Positions 1-6,643 of a stretch of DNA of 6,643 nt are shown here, piece by piece. This DNA is from JBHJHK01 sp050330975 (GTDB taxonomy: Bacteria > Pseudomonadota > Gammaproteobacteria > Competibacterales > Competibacteraceae), in assembly GCA_050330975.1 (NCBI GenBank), contig JBHJHK010000433.1:1-6643 (forward strand), in the 5' to 3' direction. The notes under the pieces are model-generated. The model made no database searches, was not told where the DNA came from, and worked only from the letters and a program-made list of their open reading frames with translations. Numbering within the stretch: position 1 is the stretch's first letter; each line of letters begins with the position of its first letter. The position numbers and the translations under genes were made by a program.

Positions 1-2
1 CG

Positions 3-554
3 GGGGCGAAAAATCCCCACCTTGGGGGGGCCATGGCCACCCTAGAAGGGGTGGGTAGCGAGGGGGTGGCCGTGGCCCAACGCCAGGTGCCGGCGACCCC
101 CGACATTCGTCCCATCTTGGAATACGGCGTCAAGGCCAACCTCAACCGCTTTTTGGCGGCGGCCCAAGGGCCCCCCGTGGCCTCGTTGGCGGCGATCATC
201 GCCCACAACCGCGCCGATCCCGATGCCCGGATTCCCTACGGTCAAGATCTGCTCCTCGCCGCCCAACACACCACCATCACCGCCGCCCAGTACGCCGCCC
301 TGAGTGGCCGCAACCGGGAGACGGCCACCCGGGGGCTCAACGCATTATTCGACGAGGCCGGCATCGACGTGCTCATCACCACGACCTTTGCCTACGCCGC
401 CGCCGGTTTCCCCGCCCTCACCGTTCCCAGTGGGGTTGCCCCCACGGGCGAGCCCCAGGGCCTGGTACTCATCGGCCGCTATTTGGGGGAGTTGGATCTG
501 CTGGCGGTGGGCTATGCCTACGAACAGGCGACCCGGGCGCGGGTGCCGCCCTAG
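3..554 (+). CDS. Amidase-signature family enzyme, C-terminal part (5' end outside window)
   Basis: The reading frame is open to the left edge, so this is the last ~183 residues of a protein that in this family is usually 450-500 residues long. An ATG at 33 is in frame but is probably internal: the residues around it look like the segment of amidases where a helix (roughly ALEAAGAEV) precedes the late-domain insertion. Recognisable family features are the NLNRFLAA stretch, the segment with IIAHN followed by IPYGQDLL, and the typical ending with FPALTVPSG, then GLVLIGR, then a closing AYEQATR-PP. The Ser-cisSer-Lys triad that hydrolyses the amide bond would be upstream and cannot be checked. 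The tail resembles stand-alone amidases more than GatA of the tRNA amidotransferase; that is my reading from memory of the family. The substrate is unknown. It converges on lhgO with a 4-base overlap and has no terminator of its own. Confidence 0.85.
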   Translation, partial: GAKNPHLGGAMATLEGVGSEGVAVAQRQVPATPDIRPILEYGVKANLNRFLAAAQGPPVASLAAIIAHNRADPDARIPYGQDLLLAAQHTTITAAQYAALSGRNRETATRGLNALFDEAGIDVLITTTFAYAAAGFPALTVPSGVAPTGEPQGLVLIGRYLGELDLLAVGYAYEQATRARVPP

Positions 555-1750
555 AACCGCGCCGCTAGCCGCTCCACCACGAGTTGGCCGATATTGAGGG
601 AGGCGGTGGCCGCCGGGGAGGGGGCGTTGCAGACGTTCACCACCCGGGACGACTCAGCGATGAGAAAATCGTCCACTAGCTGGCCACTGGCGGTGACTGC
701 CTGGGCGCGGATCCCCGGCTCCCGGGGCAGCAGGTGTTTGGCTTGAATCTCGGGTACTAGGGTCTGGAGGGCCCGGACAAAGGCTTTTTTGTTGTAGGAC
801 CGCCACATCTCCCCAACCCCCATGCGCCAGTGGTGGGCCGCCAGTTTGAGAAACCCCCGATAGCCCAGGGCGTCGGCCAGGTCCCGGAGATTGACCCTAA
901 AGCGGCCGTAGCACTCCCGGCCAAAGGCCAGCACCGCGTTGGGGCCACACTCCACCCCGCCGTGGATCATCCGGGTGAAGTGGACCCCCAAGAAGGGGAA
1001 GTTGGGGTCGGGGACGGGATAGATGAGGTGGCGGCAGAGGTGGTGGGCATCGGGGGTGAGTTGATAGTACTCGCCGCGGAAGGGAATGATCTTGGCGTCG
1101 AGTTCGGGGTCGGTGAGGCGGGCCACCCGGTCCGATTGGAGCCCGGCGCAGTTGACCAAATACTTGGCCTGCCAATCCCCGCCGGTGGTGGCTACGGTGA
1201 CGCCGTCTTGCCGGGTGCGGATTTCCCTGACCCGGCAGTGGTAGTGCACCGCGCTGCGCTCTCCCTCGACCACCTTTTCTGCCAGGCGCCGGCAGACCTG
1301 GGCGTAGTCGACGATCCCCGACTCGGGGACGTGGATGGCCGCCACCCCGGTTGCATGGGGTTCGATCTCCGCCAGGCGCCCCCGGTCGATCATCTGGCAG
1401 TTCACCCCGTTGGCCTGGCCCCGTTGGTAGATCCGCTCCAAGGCGGGGAGCTCGGCCTGGTGGCGGGCGACGATCACTTTGCCACACAGCTCAAAATCGA
1501 TGCCCTCGGCCTCGCAGAAGGCCTCCATGGCCTTTTTGCCCGCCCGGCAGTTGATGGCCTTCAAAGACCCCGGCTTGTAGTAGATCCCCGAGTGGAGCAC
1601 CCCGGAGTTGTGGCCGGTCTGGTGGACGGCGGGACGGGATTCTTTGTCGACCACTGTCACCCCCAGCTGGGGGTGGGCCCGGGTCAAGCGGTAGGCGGTG
1701 GCCAGGCCGACGATACCGGCGCCGACGATGAGGACATCGGTGTGGTGCAT
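551..1750 (-). CDS. lhgO: L-2-hydroxyglutarate dehydrogenase/oxidase LhgO (FAD-dependent, DAO superfamily)
   Basis: The family oxidises L-2-hydroxyglutarate to 2-oxoglutarate with FAD and, in E. coli, passes electrons to the membrane quinone pool; it removes a by-product of central metabolism or serves glutarate/lysine breakdown. The 399-residue product has the normal length. Visible features are the N-terminal dinucleotide-binding motif GAGIVG (residues 10-15) with an acidic residue after the second strand (D35/E37), the family segment HNSGVLHSG (47-55), FRGEYY in the middle, and a C-terminal segment with GIRAQ and later NAPSPAATASL, which closes the FAD site. The ATG start is preceded by an AAGAGA ribosome-binding stretch a few bases upstream. 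It ends in TAG at 553-551, overlapping the stop of the convergent amidase. It lies 149 bases downstream of the SGNH-DUF4214 gene on the same strand. No glutarate-pathway partner such as glaH/csiD is in view. Confidence 0.93.
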   Translation of the reverse strand: MHHTDVLIVGAGIVGLATAYRLTRAHPQLGVTVVDKESRPAVHQTGHNSGVLHSGIYYKPGSLKAINCRAGKKAMEAFCEAEGIDFELCGKVIVARHQAELPALERIYQRGQANGVNCQMIDRGRLAEIEPHATGVAAIHVPESGIVDYAQVCRRLAEKVVEGERSAVHYHCRVREIRTRQDGVTVATTGGDWQAKYLVNCAGLQSDRVARLTDPELDAKIIPFRGEYYQLTPDAHHLCRHLIYPVPDPNFPFLGVHFTRMIHGGVECGPNAVLAFGRECYGRFRVNLRDLADALGYRGFLKLAAHHWRMGVGEMWRSYNKKAFVRALQTLVPEIQAKHLLPREPGIRAQAVTASGQLVDDFLIAESSRVVNVCNAPSPAATASLNIGQLVVERLAARF

Positions 1751-1899
1751 AGGGTTCTCTTATCCTCGAAGGTGGGGGTCTTCGCCCCCGGGGTCGGCCC
1801 CCAGGGTATGGAGATGGGCGCCGCGACGGGTTCTGGCCGTCCAAGCCCCGGAAATGAAAAGGGACAGGGGGTTCGGCCACCAGGGTAACAAAGCCTGGG
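1751..1899. other. Intergenic gap upstream of lhgO with a G/C hairpin
   Basis: This 149-base gap separates the SGNH-DUF4214 stop from the lhgO start. It contains a five-pair G/C stem, GGGGG at 1774-1778 and CCCCC at 1785-1789 around a six-base loop, and a second CCCCC at 1798-1802 that could pair instead. No T-run follows it on either strand, so it does not look like an intrinsic terminator. I see no convincing -35/-10 pair, so lhgO may depend on read-through from the gene before it. Confidence 0.4.
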
Positions 1900-3264
1900 C
1901 TAGCTCCGGCTACAGGCCGCGACATACTGGGCATCGACAAAGTCGGCCAGTCCCCGGGTCACGGCTTGGGTCTGCTGGTCTCGATATTCCCCCGACTCGG
2001 TAAAGGCCAAGACAAACAGGCTGCGCTGTTGGGCGACGGTGGGCTGATTGACAAAAAATGCATTGGTCTGGAGCTGTTGGAGCCAATAATTCGCACCGGC
2101 GTCGTCGGCGGCTCTACCCAAGACAGTGGCGTAGAGTTGCTGGACAAAGGCCCCATCGGAGAGGAAATTGGGCGCTGTATCGTCGACGATGGCGCCATTG
2201 AACAAGGCCTCGGCCTCAGCGGAGGCCAAAAAGGCGTTGGCCAACTCCACCAGGGCGGTATCCCCCAGGAGGCCAAAGCGGCGGGTCCAGTAGAGGAGCC
2301 CTGGCGTATCGGCGGTGCGGTTTAAAACCCCGCCATAGAGGCGGACCACGGGGCCGACGAGGGCGTCGGCACCTGGCGCTTGAGCCAACCGACCCAGGGC
2401 CACCATGACCGATTCAAAGGTTTGGCAAAAGTCGGCCGCCATGGGTTGCTTGAGGAGCACCCCATGGGTATGGCCGAGGCAACCACAGTCGACGGGGCCG
2501 AGTGGGGCATCCCCCACCTGGGCCTGTAGCCACTCGGCGAGGTGGTCGCCACCGGCGGGAGAGGGATGGATGAGGTCTGCATTAAAGAGGTCGGTATCCT
2601 GGGGATTGATGACCTCTCGGCCACTGGCAAAGTAGACGTTGCCCCGGGTTCGGGCCAACTGTTGTTGGCGAATGGACAGCTCGGTCAATGGGTCATTGCA
2701 AACACCCCATTCATCGCTGGTGGCCGATGGCACAAAGTAGTAACCCAGGATGAGCAAACGGCTACCCTGGCGGGTGACGCGATCGGCGAAGGTGGGGATG
2801 ATGCCCTGGGTTCCATCGACTGAGATCAAACGATCCAGGGTCTCGCTGCAGGTACCGCAATTACACAACATACTCAGATCGTTGGCGCCCCCCGTCAACA
2901 CCACCCAATCCCAGTCACCGGGCTCATAGAAGTTGGGAATGCCCAGGGATACTTCGCCGTCGGATTCCTGTAAATCCAATAACGTCGCCCCGGAGACGGC
3001 GTTGTTGAGGACCACGCTGGCCCCCAGGCGGTTGCCCAGGAGGGTGGGGATGTCCCTGCCTTGGCCCCGATTCCAGTCCATGACAAAGTCGCCCAGGGCC
3101 TGGACGGTGGGGCCCTGGGCTTGGACCGACGCTGACATTCCAGCGATCAACAGTGCGACGGCCAAGGGCAGGGCGCCAGTGGCCCTGAGAGGGTTCGTGG
3201 AGACGATGGGGGTGTCCTGGGATATGGCAACGGCGAATAGGTGGTGAACAATTGTCATAGCCAT
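1900..3264 (-). CDS. Exported SGNH/GDSL-like protein with two C-terminal DUF4214-type repeats; catalytic Ser replaced by Phe
   Basis: The 454-residue product begins with a signal peptide: a hydrophobic stretch ALPLAVALLIAGM (31-43) and an AQA-like cleavage region near residue 49. The SGNH domain follows (about 52-250). Block I reads GDF at 58-60 where the family and the neighbouring paralogue have GDS; block II Gly is G92, block III is GGAND (125-129) and block V is DLIH (230-233). The oxyanion-hole and Asp/His positions are thus kept but the nucleophile is lost, so activity as a hydrolase is doubtful. A CNCGTC cluster (134-139) and C189 are shared with the paralogue. The tail has two DUF4214-like units: one around VRLYGGVLNR (307-316) and a clearer one from FVQQLYATVLGR (373-384) to FTESGEYR (421-428), the usual DUF4214 frame of YxxxLGR, YW and ESxEY. 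The role is unknown, perhaps binding carbohydrate or a cell-surface partner. It follows the paralogue by 61 bases, likely in one transcript. Confidence 0.82.
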   Translation of the reverse strand: MAMTIVHHLFAVAISQDTPIVSTNPLRATGALPLAVALLIAGMSASVQAQGPTVQALGDFVMDWNRGQGRDIPTLLGNRLGASVVLNNAVSGATLLDLQESDGEVSLGIPNFYEPGDWDWVVLTGGANDLSMLCNCGTCSETLDRLISVDGTQGIIPTFADRVTRQGSRLLILGYYFVPSATSDEWGVCNDPLTELSIRQQQLARTRGNVYFASGREVINPQDTDLFNADLIHPSPAGGDHLAEWLQAQVGDAPLGPVDCGCLGHTHGVLLKQPMAADFCQTFESVMVALGRLAQAPGADALVGPVVRLYGGVLNRTADTPGLLYWTRRFGLLGDTALVELANAFLASAEAEALFNGAIVDDTAPNFLSDGAFVQQLYATVLGRAADDAGANYWLQQLQTNAFFVNQPTVAQQRSLFVLAFTESGEYRDQQTQAVTRGLADFVDAQYVAACSRS

Positions 3265-3325
3265 GGGCTCGATCTCTCGCTGTATAGCGGGTCAATGGCG
3301 TGGAACGCGGTGGGTTTAGGCGGCA

Positions 3326-4099
3326 TCATGGCCCAGGTGCCAAAATCGCCATTTCTTCAATATGCCGCTGTAGCATGGCGGCAATAAGCGCCCCACCAGC
3401 GGGGGAGGGATGGAGTAAATCTTCGGCGAACAGGCGGTGATCCTCGGGGTTGATCACCGTCCTGGCGCTGGCAAACACCACATCCCCCCGGCGCCGCGCC
3501 ATTCTGGCCTGGCGCTTGTGGAGTTCGGTTAATTCGTCATTGCAATTGATAAAATCGGAGTCGGTGTTGGGATCGAGGAAGGGGTATCCCATGATGAGCA
3601 GGCGAGCGCCGTCGGCCCTGACCCGATCGGCAAAGGCGGGGATCAAGCCCCGGCTGCCGTCGACGGAAATGAGATTGTCCAGCACTTGGTCGCAGGCACT
3701 GCAATCGCACAGGACCTGGACGTCGTTGCCACCGCCGCTCATGACCACCCAATCCCAAACACCGGGCTGGTACTGTTGGGGGATGCTGAGCCTGCCGTCA
3801 AAGCCCGAATCCGTCACCAGGGTCCCACCAATGGCGTTGTTTTGGACCATGGCAGCGTCGAGGCCAGCGCCGAGGAGGGTGGGAATGTCGTTGCCCTCGT
3901 CCTGATTCCAGTCGAAGTAGGAATCCCCCACCGCCTGGATGGCCAGTCCCTGGGATTGGGCTGAACTGGATGACGACCATACGGCCCAGCTGACGAAGCT
4001 GGTCAGCACGACCCATAGGCCGACCGTGGTAGCGGCTCGCCGGGGGCGGTGGGTGATCCATGGGTTATTCCAGACGTCGCGGATGATTGGGGCTTTCAT
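3326..4099 (-). CDS. Exported SGNH/GDSL-family hydrolase, intact active-site motifs
   Basis: The 257-residue product has a basic N-terminus with RPRR (18-21), a hydrophobic segment VGLWVVLTSFVSWAVW (26-41) and a Ser-rich SSA site near 47, consistent with a signal peptide or anchor. The SGNH blocks are complete: GDS (58-60, putative nucleophile S60), Gly in block II (G91/G92), GGGND (122-126) and DLLH (227-230). The family contains esterases, lipases and acyl-hydrolases; the substrate here is not visible. CDCSAC (131-136) and C186 match cysteines in the downstream paralogue and could form disulfides in an exported protein. I start at 4099 rather than at the in-frame ATG at 4264 because the longer version adds 55 residues that hide the signal peptide and its start would sit in the T-run of the thiC terminator. 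The ribosome-binding site (GGGAA, spaced a few bases) is weak. It overlaps nothing and leads the pair. Confidence 0.85.
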   Translation of the reverse strand: MKAPIIRDVWNNPWITHRPRRAATTVGLWVVLTSFVSWAVWSSSSSAQSQGLAIQAVGDSYFDWNQDEGNDIPTLLGAGLDAAMVQNNAIGGTLVTDSGFDGRLSIPQQYQPGVWDWVVMSGGGNDVQVLCDCSACDQVLDNLISVDGSRGLIPAFADRVRADGARLLIMGYPFLDPNTDSDFINCNDELTELHKRQARMARRRGDVVFASARTVINPEDHRLFAEDLLHPSPAGGALIAAMLQRHIEEMAILAPGP

Positions 4100-4264
4100 G
4101 ACACAATTCCCGTGGGTAGCGGTGTTTTGGCGGACAGGGGCGTCTAGCGGCGAGATCCGTGGTCTGCCCTGTAGTGGCAAATGACGCCAGGGGCGGGTTT
4201 GGTTTACTCTCCGTCGCCCAACGGGGCTACCACCGGACTGGGCCATGGCTCGCAAAAGCCCCAT
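4100..4264 (-). other. Leader of the SGNH pair with an imperfect inverted repeat
   Basis: This is the gap between the thiC terminator and the first SGNH start, where the SGNH promoter should be. I find no -35/-10 pair that I would defend. It contains an imperfect inverted repeat, ACAGGGGC at 4134-4141 against GCCCTGT at 4166-4172 (one bulged base), which could be an operator or a leader stem. In-frame codons continue through it from an ATG at 4264 but do not look like protein of this family. Confidence 0.3.
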
Positions 4265-4289
4265 AAAAAAGGGGTGTTAACCACCCCTT
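4265..4289 (-). terminator. Rho-independent terminator downstream of thiC
   Basis: There is a perfect 8-base-pair stem, AAGGGGTG at 4269-4276 and CACCCCTT at 4282-4289, around a 5-base loop. On the plus strand it is preceded by AAAAAA (4265-4270), which is a U-run after the stem in the minus-strand transcript. It lies ~83 bases beyond the thiC stop, behind the short repeat array, and separates thiC from the SGNH pair. Confidence 0.88.
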
Positions 4290-4312
4290 AGCCAAGGATT
4301 CAAGCCATCTAC

Positions 4313-4371
4313 ATCTCGAGAACTCGAAATCTCGAGAACTCGATATCTCGAGACCTTGAGATCACGAGACC

Positions 4372-4376
<5 letters not shown>
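4313..4376. repeat. Tandem array: 4 units of 16 bp (8 half-units of 8 bp), CTCGAG core
   Basis: Four consecutive 16-base units start at 4313, 4329, 4345 and 4361. Units 1 and 2 differ only in the last base (ATCTCGAGAACTCGAA and ATCTCGAGAACTCGAT); units 3 and 4 are progressively degenerate towards thiC. Each unit is itself two related 8-mers of the form A-N-CTCGAG. The palindrome CTCGAG occurs at 4315, 4331 and 4347, exactly 16 apart, so any two copies could pair as hairpins. Unit 4 overlaps the last codon region and stop (4372-4374) of thiC, and the whole array lies in the thiC 3' untranslated region before its terminator. Confidence 0.9.
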
Positions 4377-6216
<1,840 letters not shown>

Positions 6217-6223
6217 AATGGCA

Positions 6224-6228
6224 CTCCC
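6224..6228 (-). promoter_or_regulatory. Ribosome binding site of thiC (fixes the GTG start)
   Basis: GGGAG on the minus strand lies seven bases before the GTG at 6216. No ATG in frame is better placed, so the GTG start is preferred. The site is close to the 6-bp stem at 6239-6256. Confidence 0.65.
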
Positions 6229-6238
6229 GGTGGCGTGA

Positions 6239-6256
6239 CACCCTGGGGTGAGGGTG
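6239..6256 (-). other. Short hairpin just upstream of the thiC ribosome binding site
   Basis: CACCCT (6239-6244) and AGGGTG (6251-6256) form a perfect six-base-pair stem around a six-base loop, about ten bases before the Shine-Dalgarno sequence. It may be part of the riboswitch expression platform, but I do not see it sequestering GGGAG directly. Confidence 0.4.
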
Positions 6257-6279
6257 GGCGATCCGGGGGCGACGAAGGG

Positions 6280-6300
6280 AAAACACGGGCAGAACGCCCA
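6280..6300 (-). terminator. Candidate riboswitch-controlled terminator (weak)
   Basis: In the minus-strand transcript GGGC (6299-6296) pairs with GCCC (6290-6287), with a flanking U-G wobble, and is followed by GUGUUUU (6286-6280). The stem is short, so this is a weak terminator by itself. Its position right after the aptamer is where the expression platform of a transcription-regulating TPP switch would sit. Confidence 0.4.
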
Positions 6301-6308
6301 GGGGCATG

Positions 6309-6427
6309 ACCCTTCCCTTCGCCGGTATGACCCGGATCTGGTTCAAAGGGTTTCTGCGCCGTGGGGCGGGTCGTAGACCCGGCCCCACCCAGCAGGCTCT
6401 CAGCCCCTTGGCGGGGCACCCCTAGGT
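6309..6427 (-). promoter_or_regulatory. TPP riboswitch (THI element) of thiC
   Basis: Reading the minus strand, the leader has GGGGTGCC (6422-6415), the P3 stem GCCCC/GGGGC, the pyrimidine-sensing CTGAGAG, an extended P3 arm (GTGGGG/CCCCAC with an inner CGGGTC/GACCCG, within 6361-6388), ACCCTTTGAACC, the CCGG/CCGG stem around GTCATA, and the hallmark GCGAAGGGAAGG. Together these are the classical thiamin pyrophosphate aptamer. P1 is short: ACCT (6427-6424) against GGGT (6312-6309). TPP binding normally lowers expression of the following gene by terminating transcription or hiding the start. The aptamer ends ~92 bases before the thiC start. One position of the CCTGATC segment is A rather than T (6339). 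Confidence 0.95.
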
Positions 6428-6465
6428 GGTGCAGTGGTGGCACTGCCGTGGTGGCACTGACCTAG
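6422..6465. repeat. Inverted repeat with nested direct repeats abutting the riboswitch 5' end
   Basis: CTAGGT (6422-6427) and ACCTAG (6460-6465) are perfect inverted copies. Inside are two copies of GTGGTGGCACTG at 6434-6445 and 6448-6459 (period 14), and a six-base-pair hairpin GCAGTG/CACTGC (6431-6436 and 6441-6446). The left arm includes the 5' strand of riboswitch P1. Whether this acts in RNA or as a DNA operator depends on the transcription start. Confidence 0.6.
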
Positions 6466-6466
6466 A

Positions 6467-6495
6467 AACTTAGCGGAGTTCGCCCCCGGCGGCAA
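6467..6495 (-). promoter_or_regulatory. Candidate sigma-70-type promoter of thiC
   Basis: On the minus strand TTGCCG (6495-6490) and TAAGTT (6472-6467) are separated by exactly 17 bases. The -35 matches 4 of 6 consensus positions and the -10 only 3 of 6. It would start transcription near 6459-6461, just before the aptamer, which is the right place. Composition alone can give such a match in this GC-rich region. Confidence 0.4.
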
Positions 6496-6563
6496 GGCGT
6501 TTAGTCCCCCGCCCGGCGCGAACCCGAGCAGGCGCTACCGCGGCGCCGTTTTGCCCGTCCCCC

Positions 6564-6643
6564 TCACCGCCCCTCCAAGGGATAAGCCGGATCGCTATAC
6601 CCCGGCGTCGACGGATGCCCCGGGGGCACTAAACCATCCACCA
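6564..6643 (-). CDS. Possible 3' end of an unidentified gene (5' part beyond right edge)
   Basis: A minus-strand frame is open from the right edge for 25 codons and ends in TGA at 6566-6564. The peptide is rich in Pro, Gly and Tyr and ends YPLEGR. It resembles a protein tail more than random sequence, but it is too short for family assignment. If real, the thiC promoter lies ~70 bases downstream of it. I see no intrinsic terminator after it, only a GGCGC/GCGCC stem without a T-run. Confidence 0.3.
   Translation of the reverse strand, partial: VDGLVPPGHPSTPGYSDPAYPLEGR

Noticed and set aside
24..30. Run of seven G as a phase-variable tract in the amidase
   Set aside because: The run is short, coding, and close to the window edge; similar C/G runs occur throughout the window.
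33..554. Treating the ATG at 33 as the true amidase start
   Set aside because: The frame is open upstream to the window edge and the family needs about 300 more N-terminal residues, including the catalytic triad.
830..1888. 352-codon plus-strand frame opposite lhgO
   Set aside because: It mirrors the lhgO codons, has no recognisable domain or ribosome-binding site, and extends through the intergenic gap only because GC-rich DNA has few stops.
4134..4260. Possible c-di-GMP-type riboswitch ahead of the SGNH pair
   Set aside because: A GGGCAGACC stretch looked suggestive, but the conserved aptamer core and stems are absent.
3326..4264. Longer version of the first SGNH gene starting at 4264
   Set aside because: The extra 55 residues bury the signal peptide and the ATG lies at the T-run of the thiC terminator, so 4099 is preferred.
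6570..6643. Promoter for a plus-strand gene to the right (CTATACC-like -10)
   Set aside because: No -35 at a suitable distance and no plus-strand start codon in the window.

Overview
The window is GC-rich (many CCC/GGG codons) and comes from a bacterium, most likely a member of the Pseudomonadota. That guess rests on a full-length 614-residue ThiC with the extra N-terminal domain, a classical TPP riboswitch in front of it, and an LhgO-type flavoprotein next to exported SGNH proteins. I cannot resolve the class from sequence alone.

Layout, left to right. Positions 3-554 (+) are the C-terminal part of an amidase-signature enzyme whose start and catalytic residues lie off the left edge. It converges on lhgO (551-1750, -), an L-2-hydroxyglutarate dehydrogenase/oxidase; the two genes share a CTAG whose two strands supply both stop codons. 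Next come two tandem minus-strand paralogues of an exported SGNH/GDSL-hydrolase-like family. The downstream one (1900-3264) carries two DUF4214-like repeats at its C-terminus and has Phe in place of the catalytic Ser of the GDS motif. The upstream one (3326-4099) keeps GDS and is a single-domain protein. Then come a clear intrinsic terminator (4265-4289, -), a 64-bp array of 8/16-bp repeats (4313-4376) that runs into the thiC stop codon, thiC itself (4372-6216, -, GTG start), its leader with a TPP riboswitch (6309-6427) and a candidate promoter (6467-6495). The last ~80 bases may hold the 3' end of another minus-strand gene.

Function. thiC and its leader are a self-contained unit: TPP made by the pathway feeds back on the leader, and the transcript ends at the terminator behind the repeat array. 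The SGNH pair, 61 bases apart, probably forms a small operon for exported proteins of unknown substrate; lhgO follows after 149 bases and may be read through from it. I see no direct metabolic link between the thiamin, 2-hydroxyglutarate and SGNH genes. The most unusual items are the degenerate SGNH active site fused to DUF4214 repeats, the repeat array at the thiC stop, an otherwise well conserved ThiC motif that is altered, and possible alternative pairings around the riboswitch.
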